This document shows, one piece after another, positions 1 to 8,086 of a stretch of 20,165 bases of DNA (position 1 is its first letter; every line of letters starts with the position of its first letter). The DNA comes from Chara braunii (Eukaryota; Streptophyta; Charophyceae; Charales; Characeae). A program made the translations under genes and the position numbers. Where the stretch lies: positions 425,595-445,759 of the forward strand of contig BFEA01000445.1 of the NCBI GenBank assembly GCA_003427395.1, read 5' to 3'. The notes below the pieces were generated by a model. That model was not told where the DNA came from. It searched no databases and was given only the letters and a program-made list of their open reading frames with translations.

Positions 1-86
<86 letters not shown>
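1..86. repeat. (AG)n microsatellite
   Basis: Uninterrupted AG dinucleotide repeat starting at the window edge, about 43 units, followed by a short purine-rich stretch. It is a pure polypurine strand and could in principle form triplex DNA. The true left end is outside the window. Positions 87-407 after it hold no gene or repeat that I recognise. Confidence 0.97.
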
Positions 87-88
<2 letters not shown>

Positions 89-407
89 GGAGAAGAGAAG
101 AGGGCGTGCTCGATGGATTTATGAGTAAACGTGCGGTTGAACCCATGCCCAAACGCGTGTATGTTCGGGTGGTGCTCCAGGGAACATGTTTGTTGCCAAG
201 GGGAAATGACAAAGGGGAAGTTAAGGAATAGGAAAGGATGAGTAGGTGAAGAGGAGGCAAGAGAGCATTGGAAGAAGGCCAAAGAAATGAAGAAAAGGCG
301 ATGAGAACTTTCTTGCCAGCTGCAGGTGGCACGCATTTGTGCAGGTGGGCATGATGTGATGCCTGCACGTCAATCGCAGCCAACTCTCACACCTACCACT
401 ATATTGC

Positions 408-532
408 GTAAGGGGTAGAAAACTTTCAGAGCAAACACTTAGATAAAACAAGGGGTAAATCGTACCTCTATTTTTTGTAAGGGGTAGAAAACTTTCAGAG
501 CAAACACTTAGATAAAACAAGGGGTAAATCGT
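408..532. repeat. Two identical 56-bp direct repeats
   Basis: A 56-bp segment at 408-463 recurs without a visible mismatch at 477-532, separated by a 13-bp T-rich spacer (period 69 bp). Each unit begins GTAAGGGGTAGAAAACTTTC and ends AAGGGGTAAATCGT. Perfect identity in an otherwise decayed region suggests a recent duplication. The period is a multiple of three, so a minus-strand frame shows a repeated peptide, but nothing else supports coding. Confidence 0.92.
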
Positions 533-630
533 GATTCGTGTGTGCAAAATTGCAAATATCAGGCAGTCGTTCAAATTTGATAGGAGTGGTTTGGATGAGC
601 CTGATGGGAACTGTAGGGATTTTGTACCTA

Positions 631-1085
631 ATAGATAGACAGACTGTTGAACAGCTCAAGCGAAATCAACTCGTGCCATGAAGACCGTGGTGTCTGTTAA
701 AGGCAAAATGCAGGGTGACGACCACCCAATAGGGAGACAGACTGGTGAACAGCTCAAGTGAAATTAACGCTTGTCATGCAGCAGCCCGCATGCAAGGTGC
801 CTGTGAAGAGTGACATAGAGGGTATCACCCACCCTATAGAGAGACGGACTGCCGAACAGCGCAAGGGTAGCCCACCCTTGCCATGCAGACCCTAGGCAAG
901 GTGTCTGTGAAGAGAGACGTATAACGACAGGCAAGTTGTCTGTAAAGAGTGACGAACGGGGTAATGACCACGCGATAGGGAGAGGGACAGACTGTTGAAC
1001 AGCACAAGTGAAGTCGGCTCGGCACTTGCCATGCAGACTACAGGCAAGGTAGCTGTGAAGAGGGACATACAGGGTACCAACCACC
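631..1085. repeat. Degenerate tandem repeat, four units
   Basis: Four diverged units start near 631, 729, 836 and 975, giving spacings of about 98, 107 and 139 bp. Shared blocks are GAGACAGACTGTTGAACAGC, CTTGCCATGCAGAC and GGCAAGGTGTCTGTGAAGAG. The third unit is longer because the GGCAAG...CTGTGAAGAG block is duplicated inside it. Spacings are not a constant multiple of three, so this is noncoding satellite-like sequence. Confidence 0.8.
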
Positions 1086-2410
1086 TGAAGGGACATTCGG
1101 CTCCGCTGAAAGAGGCTTACTTAGCTGGGTCATGGACTTCTCAGGGCTTCTCTGAAAGCACAACTTAAGGCTCATCGCTCCTCTGAAATGCTCTTGAGAG
1201 GGGTGATTGAGATAGTAGGCCTCTAAAGCAACAGCACGTTCTTGTTGTAGGAGGAAGGTGGTCTCTACTGGTGGATGCAGTGTTTTCATTCTCAGCCATG
1301 GGGAGGTGATGATGCAAGTGTGGCGTGCTTACTTAGTCAGATCTTGGCATCATGTTCAACAGGTTATAGCTGTTGAATTCTCGGTGTGATGTTCCTGACA
1401 GGTGTACTTGGATGGATTTGTTCGAGGAGGTGTACTCGGGCGTAAATGGTGTCGGAATGGTGGGTCTGGTCGTTGTTAGGAATGTCACGTTTGCAGGCAA
1501 ATCATACGGCAATGCTCTGTTCTTGACAGTTCAGTCGGAAGCACCTCATCGCCATGGATGGTCATAGCAGACGTACAAGGAACATTAGCTAGATGGTGAT
1601 GCGAGGATGAATTGCAGTGTCGCAGTACTCGCCATGTATTCCTCATTTTGTGTGAGAAGAAGCTGGACGGCACATGGGGTATGTACTCTGCGGTATCGCT
1701 CCGTTGAACATTGCAAGCTTGCTTAGAGGCTTTCTTGTCAGAAAGCCCTCCCGAATCGTTATCCATTTTTGGATGGATGTCACCGTTCGACGGAACATGG
1801 CAGTAATGGAGGGTAAACTTGATGACCATGTCAGCAAGCAACAGGAGAGAATCCACTGGGTTGAGAACAAGAAAGTTATTTATCGAATTGAGGAGGAATG
1901 CCTCCACATAGCTTTGTTGTCTGCTATGGGGTCCATGAAATGACCTGCTTCGAAAATGAGCGATCCAATGAAGGCGTCGTGTCTATGGCAGTGTGTCCTT
2001 GCCCAAGGTGCTGGAGGGGTGGAGGGCATGATCACGGAGGTGTTGCAGCGGGTAGCAGCAACGAGTTATTGGGCCTAGCCACAGGCTTGCTGGACGCCTT
2101 GAGCATCTCATCGTGTGCAGCATTGCGGGTATTTCTGCCTGGAGCCTCCGGGAGAGCGAAGGAAAACCACCCGGTGTGGATCGGCAGAGATAGCTGCTGA
2201 GCCATCATGTTTTTAAGCATTTATTTACGAGTCGAGGTATTGTCTGTTGTCTGATGGATCTAGAGCTGTCCATTGGTGGTGGTTGGGACATCTAGGTGAT
2301 GTCGGCACTGCGCTTGGGAGCTGTCGGTTGAGTTCAGCCTTACGCACTTTCTGGCATTTGAGTCTGCGATGAAGGTTGTGGTCACTAGCTGTGAGTCTGC
2401 GACATGACTG
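1086..2410. other. Stretch without recognisable gene
   Basis: About 1.3 kb of mixed-composition DNA. Short frames exist on both strands, the longest at 1485-1907 minus and 1674-1943 plus. They overlap, show no domain or motif I recognise, and have no convincing start or splice context. I see no RNA gene or mobile-element end here. Confidence 0.5.
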
Positions 2411-2898
2411 TAGGAAGTCTTGGATTTGGCTGGAAAGCCAGAAGAAGACTGGAGACCTGGAGCTATACCCTTGGTGGCGTGGTGATGCTTCTGGGAGAGC
2501 AGATTGGCACTGATGTGTGGCTTGTCATTTGCACAGAGGAAGGAGGTCACTGATAAGAGAATGCCTGAAGTGGTTGACTTGGCTGGAGAACCAAAAGGAG
2601 ACGAGAGACCTGGAGCTATGGCCTCGCTGGCGTGGTAATGCTTCCGGGAGAGCAGGTTGGGGCTGATGTGTGCATGTCAATTGCACTTAGAAAGGAGGTC
2701 ACCGATTGGAGAATGCCCAAGACGGGGTGCCTGAAGTCGTGGATTCGACCGGGGAAGCCAAAGGGAAACAGAAGACCGGGATCTACAGCCTTGCTGGCGT
2801 ACCAAATGGTTCTGGGAGAGCAGGTTGGGGCTGCTGTCTGGATGCCAATTGCACACACGCGGTGGAGGTCTCCAATAAGAGAATGTTCAAGATGGGTT
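2411..2898. repeat. Tandem repeat, about 166-bp unit, three copies
   Basis: Three diverged copies start near 2411, 2563 and 2729 and a fourth start block appears at 2899, so periods are about 152, 166 and 170 bp. Shared blocks are CTGGGAGAGCAGGTTGGGGC, GGAGGTCACCGAT and AAGAGAATG. The unequal, non-triplet periods argue against a repeat protein, although the plus frame around 2632-2904 shows two similar peptide blocks. I do not recognise the family. Confidence 0.8.
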
Positions 2899-2905
2899 GC
2901 CTGAA

Positions 2906-3660
2906 GGATGATGATGATAATAATGAGAGAATTGGGAGGAGGTGGTGAATCCTTTTTTTTTCTTTGCTTGACAACGGTGGTATAGGTAAGGCTCTCCAGG
3001 TGAGGGGGTGGAAATGGGAGGGCATGACCTTGAAGCTCTATTCTTTTCGGCCTGGTAGAGAGGACCATCAGTGGGGCCTCTGGCTCCTGCTTGGGCAGTG
3101 AACACTTGGCATACCATAAGCCAGGGTCTCTTTGAGTTGGGCTATTTGGCGATCCGCAAAAGCGGGGTTGACGATCTGGTCAGTCAAGCTACTTCTTGTG
3201 TCACACATCGCCTCCTGTCGACCCTGAGTGTGGAGGACGATATCCTGCTCGGGCTGCCCTCCCCAAAATCCTTGCAGAGATGATGTGATGGTCCCTGCCT
3301 GCACTTCAAAATCCTTGTGGTCCCGTTCGTCTGTGAAAATTATTGCGGAGGTGTTACACTGCTCAAGAAAGATGTTGTCCGCGCATCATTACCAATGTGT
3401 TTTTGATCTTCCTGGGCTGTCCCAGAAAGTGACGACTCTTCTCCGAACTATTGTCAACCTTGAAGCGCGGTTTGGGTGCGAATATTGCAGTGCAGGTTCC
3501 CATGTCACCGTTGAGCAGGCGGTTCTGGATGACCGGGCATTCCATGGCATGAAGTTTGATGAGTGGAGGATTGAAATGCGTGTTTGGATTTTCGCAGACG
3601 GAGGAGAGTTCCACACAGTGGTTTCTGCTTGGCGGCAAGCATGATCAAACGCGGATGTCC
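2906..3660. other. Stretch without recognisable gene
   Basis: No recognisable gene. A plus frame at 3228-3644 (138 codons) has no motif I know. It runs up to the GT microsatellite and overlaps equally long minus frames, so it is not called. Confidence 0.45.
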
Positions 3661-3666
3661 TTCTAC

Positions 3667-3667
<1 letters not shown>

Positions 3668-3717
<50 letters not shown>

Positions 3718-3812
3718 GTGTGTGTGTGTGAGCACATGCACGTGTGTAGAGTTTGAGCAACGTTGTGTGCATGCATGTGTATGTGTGCATGCATGTGTAT
3801 GTGTGCATGTGC
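3668..3812. repeat. (GT)n microsatellite with 18-bp repeat tail
   Basis: A long (TG)n tract with one GC interruption near 3712, followed by two and a half copies of an 18-bp unit GTGTGCATGCATGTGTAT between about 3765 and 3810. The alternating purine-pyrimidine sequence is compatible with Z-DNA. The histidine/threonine-rich and cysteine/valine-rich frames here are translations of the repeat and are not genes. Confidence 0.95.
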
Positions 3813-4210
3813 AAGCTTTCGGTGCATGAGCATGCGCGTGTGTTGGGGGAAAGGGTGCATGTCCGTGTGTAAGTGCCCGCATGGGCATGTGCGATTGTGC
3901 GTGGTTGGAGTGAACGAGTAATCTGGGGAGCAAAAAGGGCACCTGGGCAACTCCTTCAAGAAGAATGCTGACCTAAATAACGTTTGCTATCATTGGCGTG
4001 ATGTGCAGGTGTAAAGTTGCAGCCTATGATTTCTGGAAGCCCTAAGAAATGCTAGTCGCATGGACATAACTCCCTGAACATTTGGATTGTGTTCGCGGTG
4101 ATTCAGGCTGATGGCCTCTGTTTTCTCTTGTTTTGGTCTTCTTTGTTTCTGGCATCAAGCATGGGCTTGCAAGTCCAAGGTCAGCCAAACGTAACCTTTA
4201 ACAGAAAATA
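3813..4210. other. Stretch without recognisable gene
   Basis: About 400 bp of unique-looking DNA between the GT tract and the U6 insertion. I see no coding frame, repeat or element end. No plant snRNA-type upstream element or TATA box is visible just before the U6 copy. Confidence 0.45.
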
Positions 4211-4321
4211 GGTTTTCAGCAGCTGTCCTTCGGGGCGTCCGTTAAAATTGGAACGATACAGAGAACATTGATTAGCATGGCCCCTGCGCAAGGATGACAC
4301 GCATAAATCGAGAAATGGTGC

Positions 4322-4361
<40 letters not shown>

Positions 4362-4374
4362 TTTCCAGCAGCTG
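4211..4374 (+). repeat. Target-site duplications flanking the U6 retrocopy
   Basis: GGTTTTCAGCAGCTG at 4211-4225 and GGTTTCCAGCAGCTG at 4360-4374 flank the U6 copy and its poly-A tail. They match at 14 of 15 positions. Their places, one directly before the RNA 5' end and one directly after the tail, are those of a duplication made by target-primed reverse transcription. Confidence 0.9.
4225..4359 (+). pseudogene. U6: Polyadenylated U6 snRNA retropseudogene
   Basis: U6 snRNA is the catalytic core RNA of the spliceosome. The copy has the 5' stem-loop with TTCGGGG, TAAAATTGGAACGATACAGA, ATTAGCATGGCCCCTGCGCA, AGGATGACACGCA and the plant-type 3' end AAATCGAGAAATGG. The ACAGAGA box (4258-4264) is intact. 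Four extra bases (CATT, 4266-4269) separate it from GATTAGC, and there are point changes near both ends. Instead of the Pol III T-run it ends in TT and 33 A residues (4327-4359). Near-perfect 15-bp target duplications and the absence of an upstream promoter show a LINE-type retrocopy, so it is probably not expressed. Confidence 0.95.
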
Positions 4375-4789
4375 GTCTTTCAAGAGGGCATGTCGGGCTT
4401 GCTCCTCTCCACCACATGTCGCTCCACATGAATATCGACGGAACCCATCTGTATGATGATCCTTGCAAACCAGCCAGGGACATCCCCTGAACGCTGTACG
4501 GACACCTTGGTGGTTTAAAGCCCCATGCCCCGGACACTGCATTCTGTTTGGTTATTTTCAGTAAGTCCATGCGTCATTCTGTTGAGCTCGGGTCAGTTGC
4601 CTAGCTAGCGGTGAATGTTTGCCACAACTGCCTGACCGAACCGGATGTCCTTGAAACCACAAGTTATAAGGTGTTTGTAAAAAATGGACGAAAGAACTTG
4701 TCCCATATTGGGGTTGAGTTGATCCAGAGTACCAGTGCAGTAGTGCAATCCACGAGGAAGGATTTGCATCGTATTCGATTCTTCACACC
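4375..4789. other. Stretch without recognisable gene
   Basis: Sequence between the U6 retrocopy and the poly-Q frame. Only short overlapping frames occur (for example 4611-4871 plus), and none has a recognisable motif. Confidence 0.4.
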
Positions 4790-5170
4790 TTACCTGCCAA
4801 CGAAGTGTGACTTTGAAAGTCGATTCTTCGCTGCAATCGTTTTGTGTGGGAGCCTCTGTGGGAAAGGGTGATACGACCTCTGGAATTTCGTCCAGCAGAC
4901 GAGGTCGTCGTGGAGGAACACACACACTGCCAGAGTATTGCCTTCTGAGCCGTTGGCTCCAGACCCGCCCACTGCTTTTTCTTCGATCCAGCAAGACGCA
5001 AGACCACCACCGTTGGCTCCAGACCCGCCCACTGCCAGAGTATTGCCATCTGAGCCGTCCATGTATCTCATCCTGCAAGCCTGCTGATGAAGCGGCGAAT
5101 CGCCACAGATGTTGTCTGCGTCATTGCCATCGGGAGGTGTGTCGTTGTCATCCACTACCTCCCGGGAGGG

Positions 5171-5202
<32 letters not shown>

Positions 5203-5204
5203 AT
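4790..5204 (-). CDS. Uncertain poly-Q hypothetical reading frame
   Basis: An open minus-strand frame runs from a stop at about 5204 to 4790, roughly 138 codons. It starts with about 11 glutamines encoded by the (GTT)n tract at 5169-5203, then an acidic Asp/Asn-rich stretch, then an internally duplicated block around AVGGSGANG. The first ATG (5155) lies after the poly-Q run, so if real this would be an internal exon or a fragment. The duplicated DNA blocks (CCGTTGGCTCCAGACCCGCC near 4952 and 5010; GAGTATTGCC near 4933 and 5037) keep the frame open. No known domain is seen, and chance or a broken host exon are both possible. Confidence 0.2.
5169..5203. repeat. (GTT)n microsatellite
   Basis: About 11 GTT units. 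On the minus strand, in the frame described for 4790-5204, it encodes glutamines. Confidence 0.9.
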
Positions 5205-5508
5205 CCACTACATCAGGGATTAAAAAGAAGGCGAAAAGCAGGGGATTCCTCCCCCCGCCGCGAAAATGAGTGTATTTGTTTGCCCCAAAACAAGGGAGTT
5301 CACCCTACAAAGAAATTCCGCTTAAAAAAAAAATAAAAAGCAAAACAAACAAACACTTCCGCTATTTTCACTGCCTTTCTGCACCCCTGTCCATGACCGG
5401 TGGGGGTTGGACGAGGACAATGGAGAACGATGCAAGACAGCGGGAAACAAAACAGAAAACAGAAAAGCGATTTGCCACTCACTTTGCCTGCTTCATGCAA
5501 TTCGATTG
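5205..5508. other. Stretch without recognisable gene
   Basis: Contains an A-rich patch (about 5323-5350, 10 A then TAAAAAGC) and otherwise nothing recognisable. The A-rich patch could be a retroposon tail, but I find no matching target duplication. This is the flank of the Penelope-like element's 3' end. Confidence 0.4.
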
Positions 5509-6013
5509 GATTGGAATGGAAAGCGAAAGCTGAAGACAACAAGGTGCTGAAATCAGCGGTGCAAATACACAAGCTTGCTGCGAGGAAAGCAATATGCTGA
5601 GTGGCGTAACTCAAAATTGAAAATTTGCTCTTATTTGAAAATAGGAAGAAGAAACAAGAAGCTTACCATAGCCTGAGCTATGGAGATCAAACCACCATAG
5701 CCTGAGCATGCTGTATGGACAATGTCAAGTCTGGCTTCCCTGTAATGGTTTCAGTTGGAGCCGGAATCCAGCCCCGTCAGGAGGGAGAAACAGTTTCACG
5801 GTGAACTAGAGGAACCTATGTGGAGTAAATACTACTTGAAGCCTCGGTAATTCCTGAAGGTTCCTATCGGGAACTCAGCCCTCGCTTTGGCGAGTTCCGC
5901 ATCAAGTCGCAAGTTCTACCCCACAACTGAAGCCATACTACAGATTCCCAAAATTCCTGCAGATTTTTGTGCCATTACTTTCAACCGACCTCTCAAAAAT
6001 CACAGTATTCAAC

Positions 6014-6047
<34 letters not shown>

Positions 6048-6968
6048 AAGCAAACATCTGTGGCAACCTGCTATTGGGGGTGATACGAGCATCCTCCAAT
6101 AGCAAGCACCAGATTATAGATGGCTCCAATCTATTGGTGGGAGCATCACCTGCTGGAAACCGGGTCCGGCGTCCCACTGACAAGATCGAAGGCAATATAC
6201 CTGGAGGAACAGCATTGATTGCCCTCTCACGAGGGGATTGACTGCCCGGCCAATTATCAGCCAGGTCACAGCATGTTTGACGATGTAGCTATGGGGAGGA
6301 TAACAAACTGTCCTCCACTCTACCCTAATCCTTCACAGTCATAACCGTGCATAGCAAACCCTGGACCCCCTCCGTGCCTAATCAACGCAACTTTTTCACC
6401 GAGGTACCCAGTAATTTTCTCACAAGTTTTAGTAGGCATATTATTTTATTTCCAACATCCTAAACCCTGTTTTGGAATTTATGAAAGTACTTTGAAATCA
6501 GAATGTTCTACGCAGCCTGGATCGTAGGTGTACTCAGTATTCCGTACCACGTTTTTTGTCGGCCATAGCTCTCAAGTCTCTCAAGGATTTTTTGAAAGCC
6601 TTTCGTGCTGTGGATTTTGTGATATAAATATGTGGTTCCTTTCTGCGGTCTCTAGCTTTTTTTTGCCCTTCACCGGGCCGTCTTACTTACCCTACCATCT
6701 GCAGTATTTACTCCCCCACTTTTTTGGGACGGCGCTCGTCTCCGAATGAATTTCCCTAGGCATCCTTCAAAGTATTTCCTAAGGTACTTGTGCAGCCTCT
6801 GGAGTCATTGCGGTGTAAGCAGTCCTAGTCCTCTCAGATTGAAGTCAGAAGTCATCCGTTAAGTTTTGTTCAGATAAAAAGTGATGACCGCCTTTTTTTT
6901 GCGGATGACTGAATATGAGTCGAAGTTTTGAATCATCCTTAAGGTGAGATTTCCTTCTTCCCAAATTT
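5509..6968 (-). repeat. PLE 3' region, downstream copy
   Basis: Diverged direct repeat of 10459-11330, roughly 80-85 percent similar by eye in aligned blocks such as TCAAGTCGCAAGTTCTACCC, AAAAATCACAGTATTCAAC and TAAGCAGTCCTAG. Relative to the other copy it has the 6017-6380 retroposon, about 80 bp more near 6716-6800, and an extra CCATAGCCTGAG block near 5698. It also forms a short perfect hairpin CCATAGC-CTGA-GCTATGG near 5666. It lies directly downstream (minus sense) of the RT remnant, as expected for a PLE 3' end. Confidence 0.75.
6007..6396 (-). mobile_element. Poly-A-tailed retroposon inside the PLE
   Basis: The upstream PLE copy has an empty site here, which defines the insert as about 6017-6380. 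On the minus strand it ends in about 30 A residues (T run at 6017-6046). Imperfect target duplications are ATTCAACAACTTTTT (6007-6021) and ATCAACGCAACTTTTT (6381-6396); read on the minus strand they begin AAAAAGTTG, a LINE-endonuclease-like start. The roughly 335-bp body has an 8-bp hairpin GCTATTGG/CCAATAGC near 6070-6103 and a second CCAAT/ATTGG pair near 6124. I see no clear tRNA-type A and B boxes and no known RNA. It could be a SINE, a processed transcript or a truncated LINE end. Confidence 0.8.
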
Positions 6969-6969
6969 C

Positions 6970-7500
6970 TTCTTAATTTCTCTGGACCAGCTGGGTTGTT
7001 ACTCTTTTTTTTTTTTTTTGTCCCCGTTTCCACTCTGATCTTCGTCCCCAGAGAGTCCCATCCCCCTTCTCCCTCATCTGTCCTTTCCATAGTCTGTGCT
7101 TTTTTTTTTGTTTTTTTTTTTTAATTTTATTTTAAACACACCCCCAGCAGTATTAGTGGTGCTGGTAAGAGCAGACACCGCTAGCACCCGGGGAGGGGCG
7201 CCATCCATAGTCTGTGCCTTATCGTACGGGAATTTGAAATGGTTAATGATATCCTTCACTTCACCATTGCCATTTTTCCCATTACTCCATATAAATACGG
7301 ACACGTCATCCATGAGTCGTGCCCCTTCACAAGTTTCCTGTCTCTTCCCAAACTAGACAAAAAACAGTATTCGTTGAAAGTGCAGAGGACACAAGCCAGG
7401 GGAGGGAGTGTACTCTTGCCCATTTGAACACCTATTTTTGTCTGCTTAACCGATCTCCCACCATTACATAAGTACAATCGAGTTCGCATCTTACCATACG
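6970..7500 (-). pseudogene. Reverse transcriptase remnant (PLE type)
   Basis: Minus-strand frames give a palm-domain signature: KIGVQMG followed by PPLACVLC (about 7400-7440, the RT block usually written GxxMG...P.A), then after a one-base frameshift RLMDDVSVFI (about 7290-7319) carrying the catalytic Asp-Asp pair in a MDD motif (ATG GAT GAC, 7313-7305). Further on WDSLGTKIRV (about 7043) resembles the next RT block (FLG..I). The RT copies element RNA into DNA at the insertion site. The finger region and the first catalytic Asp block are missing or unrecognisable, so it is internally deleted. A retroposon at 7100-7203 splits the frame, and several stops are present. The MDD context and the neighbouring GIY-YIG domain favour a PLE over a LINE. 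Confidence 0.75.
7086..7217 (-). mobile_element. Short structured retroposon inside the RT
   Basis: Identical 14-bp target duplications TCCATAGTCTGTGC (7086-7099 and 7204-7217) flank an insert of about 104 bp. On the minus strand it has a roughly 70-base GC-rich head and an A-rich tail of about 35 bases. The head folds into a stem GGTGCT/AGCACC (about 7168-7198) overlapping a second pairing CAGCA/TGCTG. It is too short for a tRNA-derived SINE with both promoter boxes. It could be a 5'-truncated SINE or a retrocopied small RNA. The RT sequence resumes across the insert, so it is younger than the PLE. Confidence 0.85.
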
Positions 7501-7616
7501 GAGGATATCTTCAAAATCAATGATCATCCAGTTATCTCCTTCATTCTTCAAGGGGAATGATGTCATTCAAATTACTTGTTTTAAAGTGATTGGTCTATGG
7601 TTTAGAAAACTACCGC

Positions 7617-7935
7617 ATCTCGACTTTTTCCTCTCTTTTCTACCTTTACGGTTCTTCTTTGCTGAAGTACGATTGTGACCAGTAGAATTTAACGAGGGTG
7701 ACCACCTTTTAACAAGTACTTTTTCGATGCTAGGTAGATCTTGAGTAGGGACAAAGCCAATCGAAAGAGCTACATAGTTGTTAATTCCCGAATTTTGTAA
7801 ACAACTATATGGCTTTGAATTATTGGCGGAGTAAATATTATTTGTACGGTGTACATGTCCAATCCATCTTTCATAAAGAGTTCTAGAGGTCTGACCTATG
7901 TATGACGCGCGGCAGCCGGGATCTCATAGGACATA
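7617..7935 (-). pseudogene. GIY-YIG endonuclease domain remnant
   Basis: Minus-strand reading shows YVL (GIY position, 7935-7927), a stop TGA (7926-7924) where Trp is likely, DPGCRASYIGQTSR with YIG at 7902-7894, then a helix ending ERWIGH, and IEKVLVKRWSPSLN holding the expected catalytic Glu (codon 7725-7723) and the usual W-P-LN tail. A basic Lys/Arg-rich stretch follows. In PLEs this nuclease nicks the target DNA. Only about 100 codons separate it from the RT motif B-like block downstream, so it lies N-terminal to RT with no element boundary visible between them. One in-frame stop and a frameshift just upstream break it. Confidence 0.8.
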
Positions 7936-8086
7936 GACGCATCAGGAGGGGGTTTCTCACTTTCTCTAGAACATTATCAGTTGAACTATTTTAGTAGTTT
8001 AGGAATTTAGTACCCCATTTTATCTCTCCTCTATTGACAAGGATCAGGATTTATAGTCTCGGAAGTTTTTTGATATTAATTCTAAC
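7936..8086 (-). other. PLE coding remnant between hAT and GIY-YIG
   Basis: Minus-strand frames here contain several stops. The frame with an EKVRNP segment around 7950-7960 seems to lead into the GIY-YIG domain after a frameshift. No motif is recognisable. Sequence continuity resumes beyond the hAT element at 8826. Confidence 0.4.

Noticed and set aside
1485-1907. Minus-strand frame of 140 codons
   Set aside because: No recognisable motif, overlapped by a plus-strand frame of similar quality, and no supporting gene context.
2616-3068. Minus-strand frame of 150 codons
   Set aside because: It runs through the tandem repeats and low-complexity tracts, including a polypyrimidine run that gives Lys and Ile repeats. 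It looks like a by-product of the repeat.
3389-3959. Long minus frames rich in His/Thr
   Set aside because: They are translations of the (GT)n microsatellite.
4225-4326. Functional U6 snRNA gene
   Set aside because: There is no plant snRNA promoter elements upstream, no T-run terminator, a poly-A tail, target duplications and a four-base insertion. A retrocopy is the better explanation.
5525-5556. CTGAAGA followed by GAAA, resembling a hammerhead ribozyme core, in the PLE 3' region
   Set aside because: PLEs can carry hammerheads, but this match is on the plus strand, opposite to the element. Stem II pairs poorly, and the other copy changes CTGAAGA to TTGAAGA. No match was found on the minus strand.
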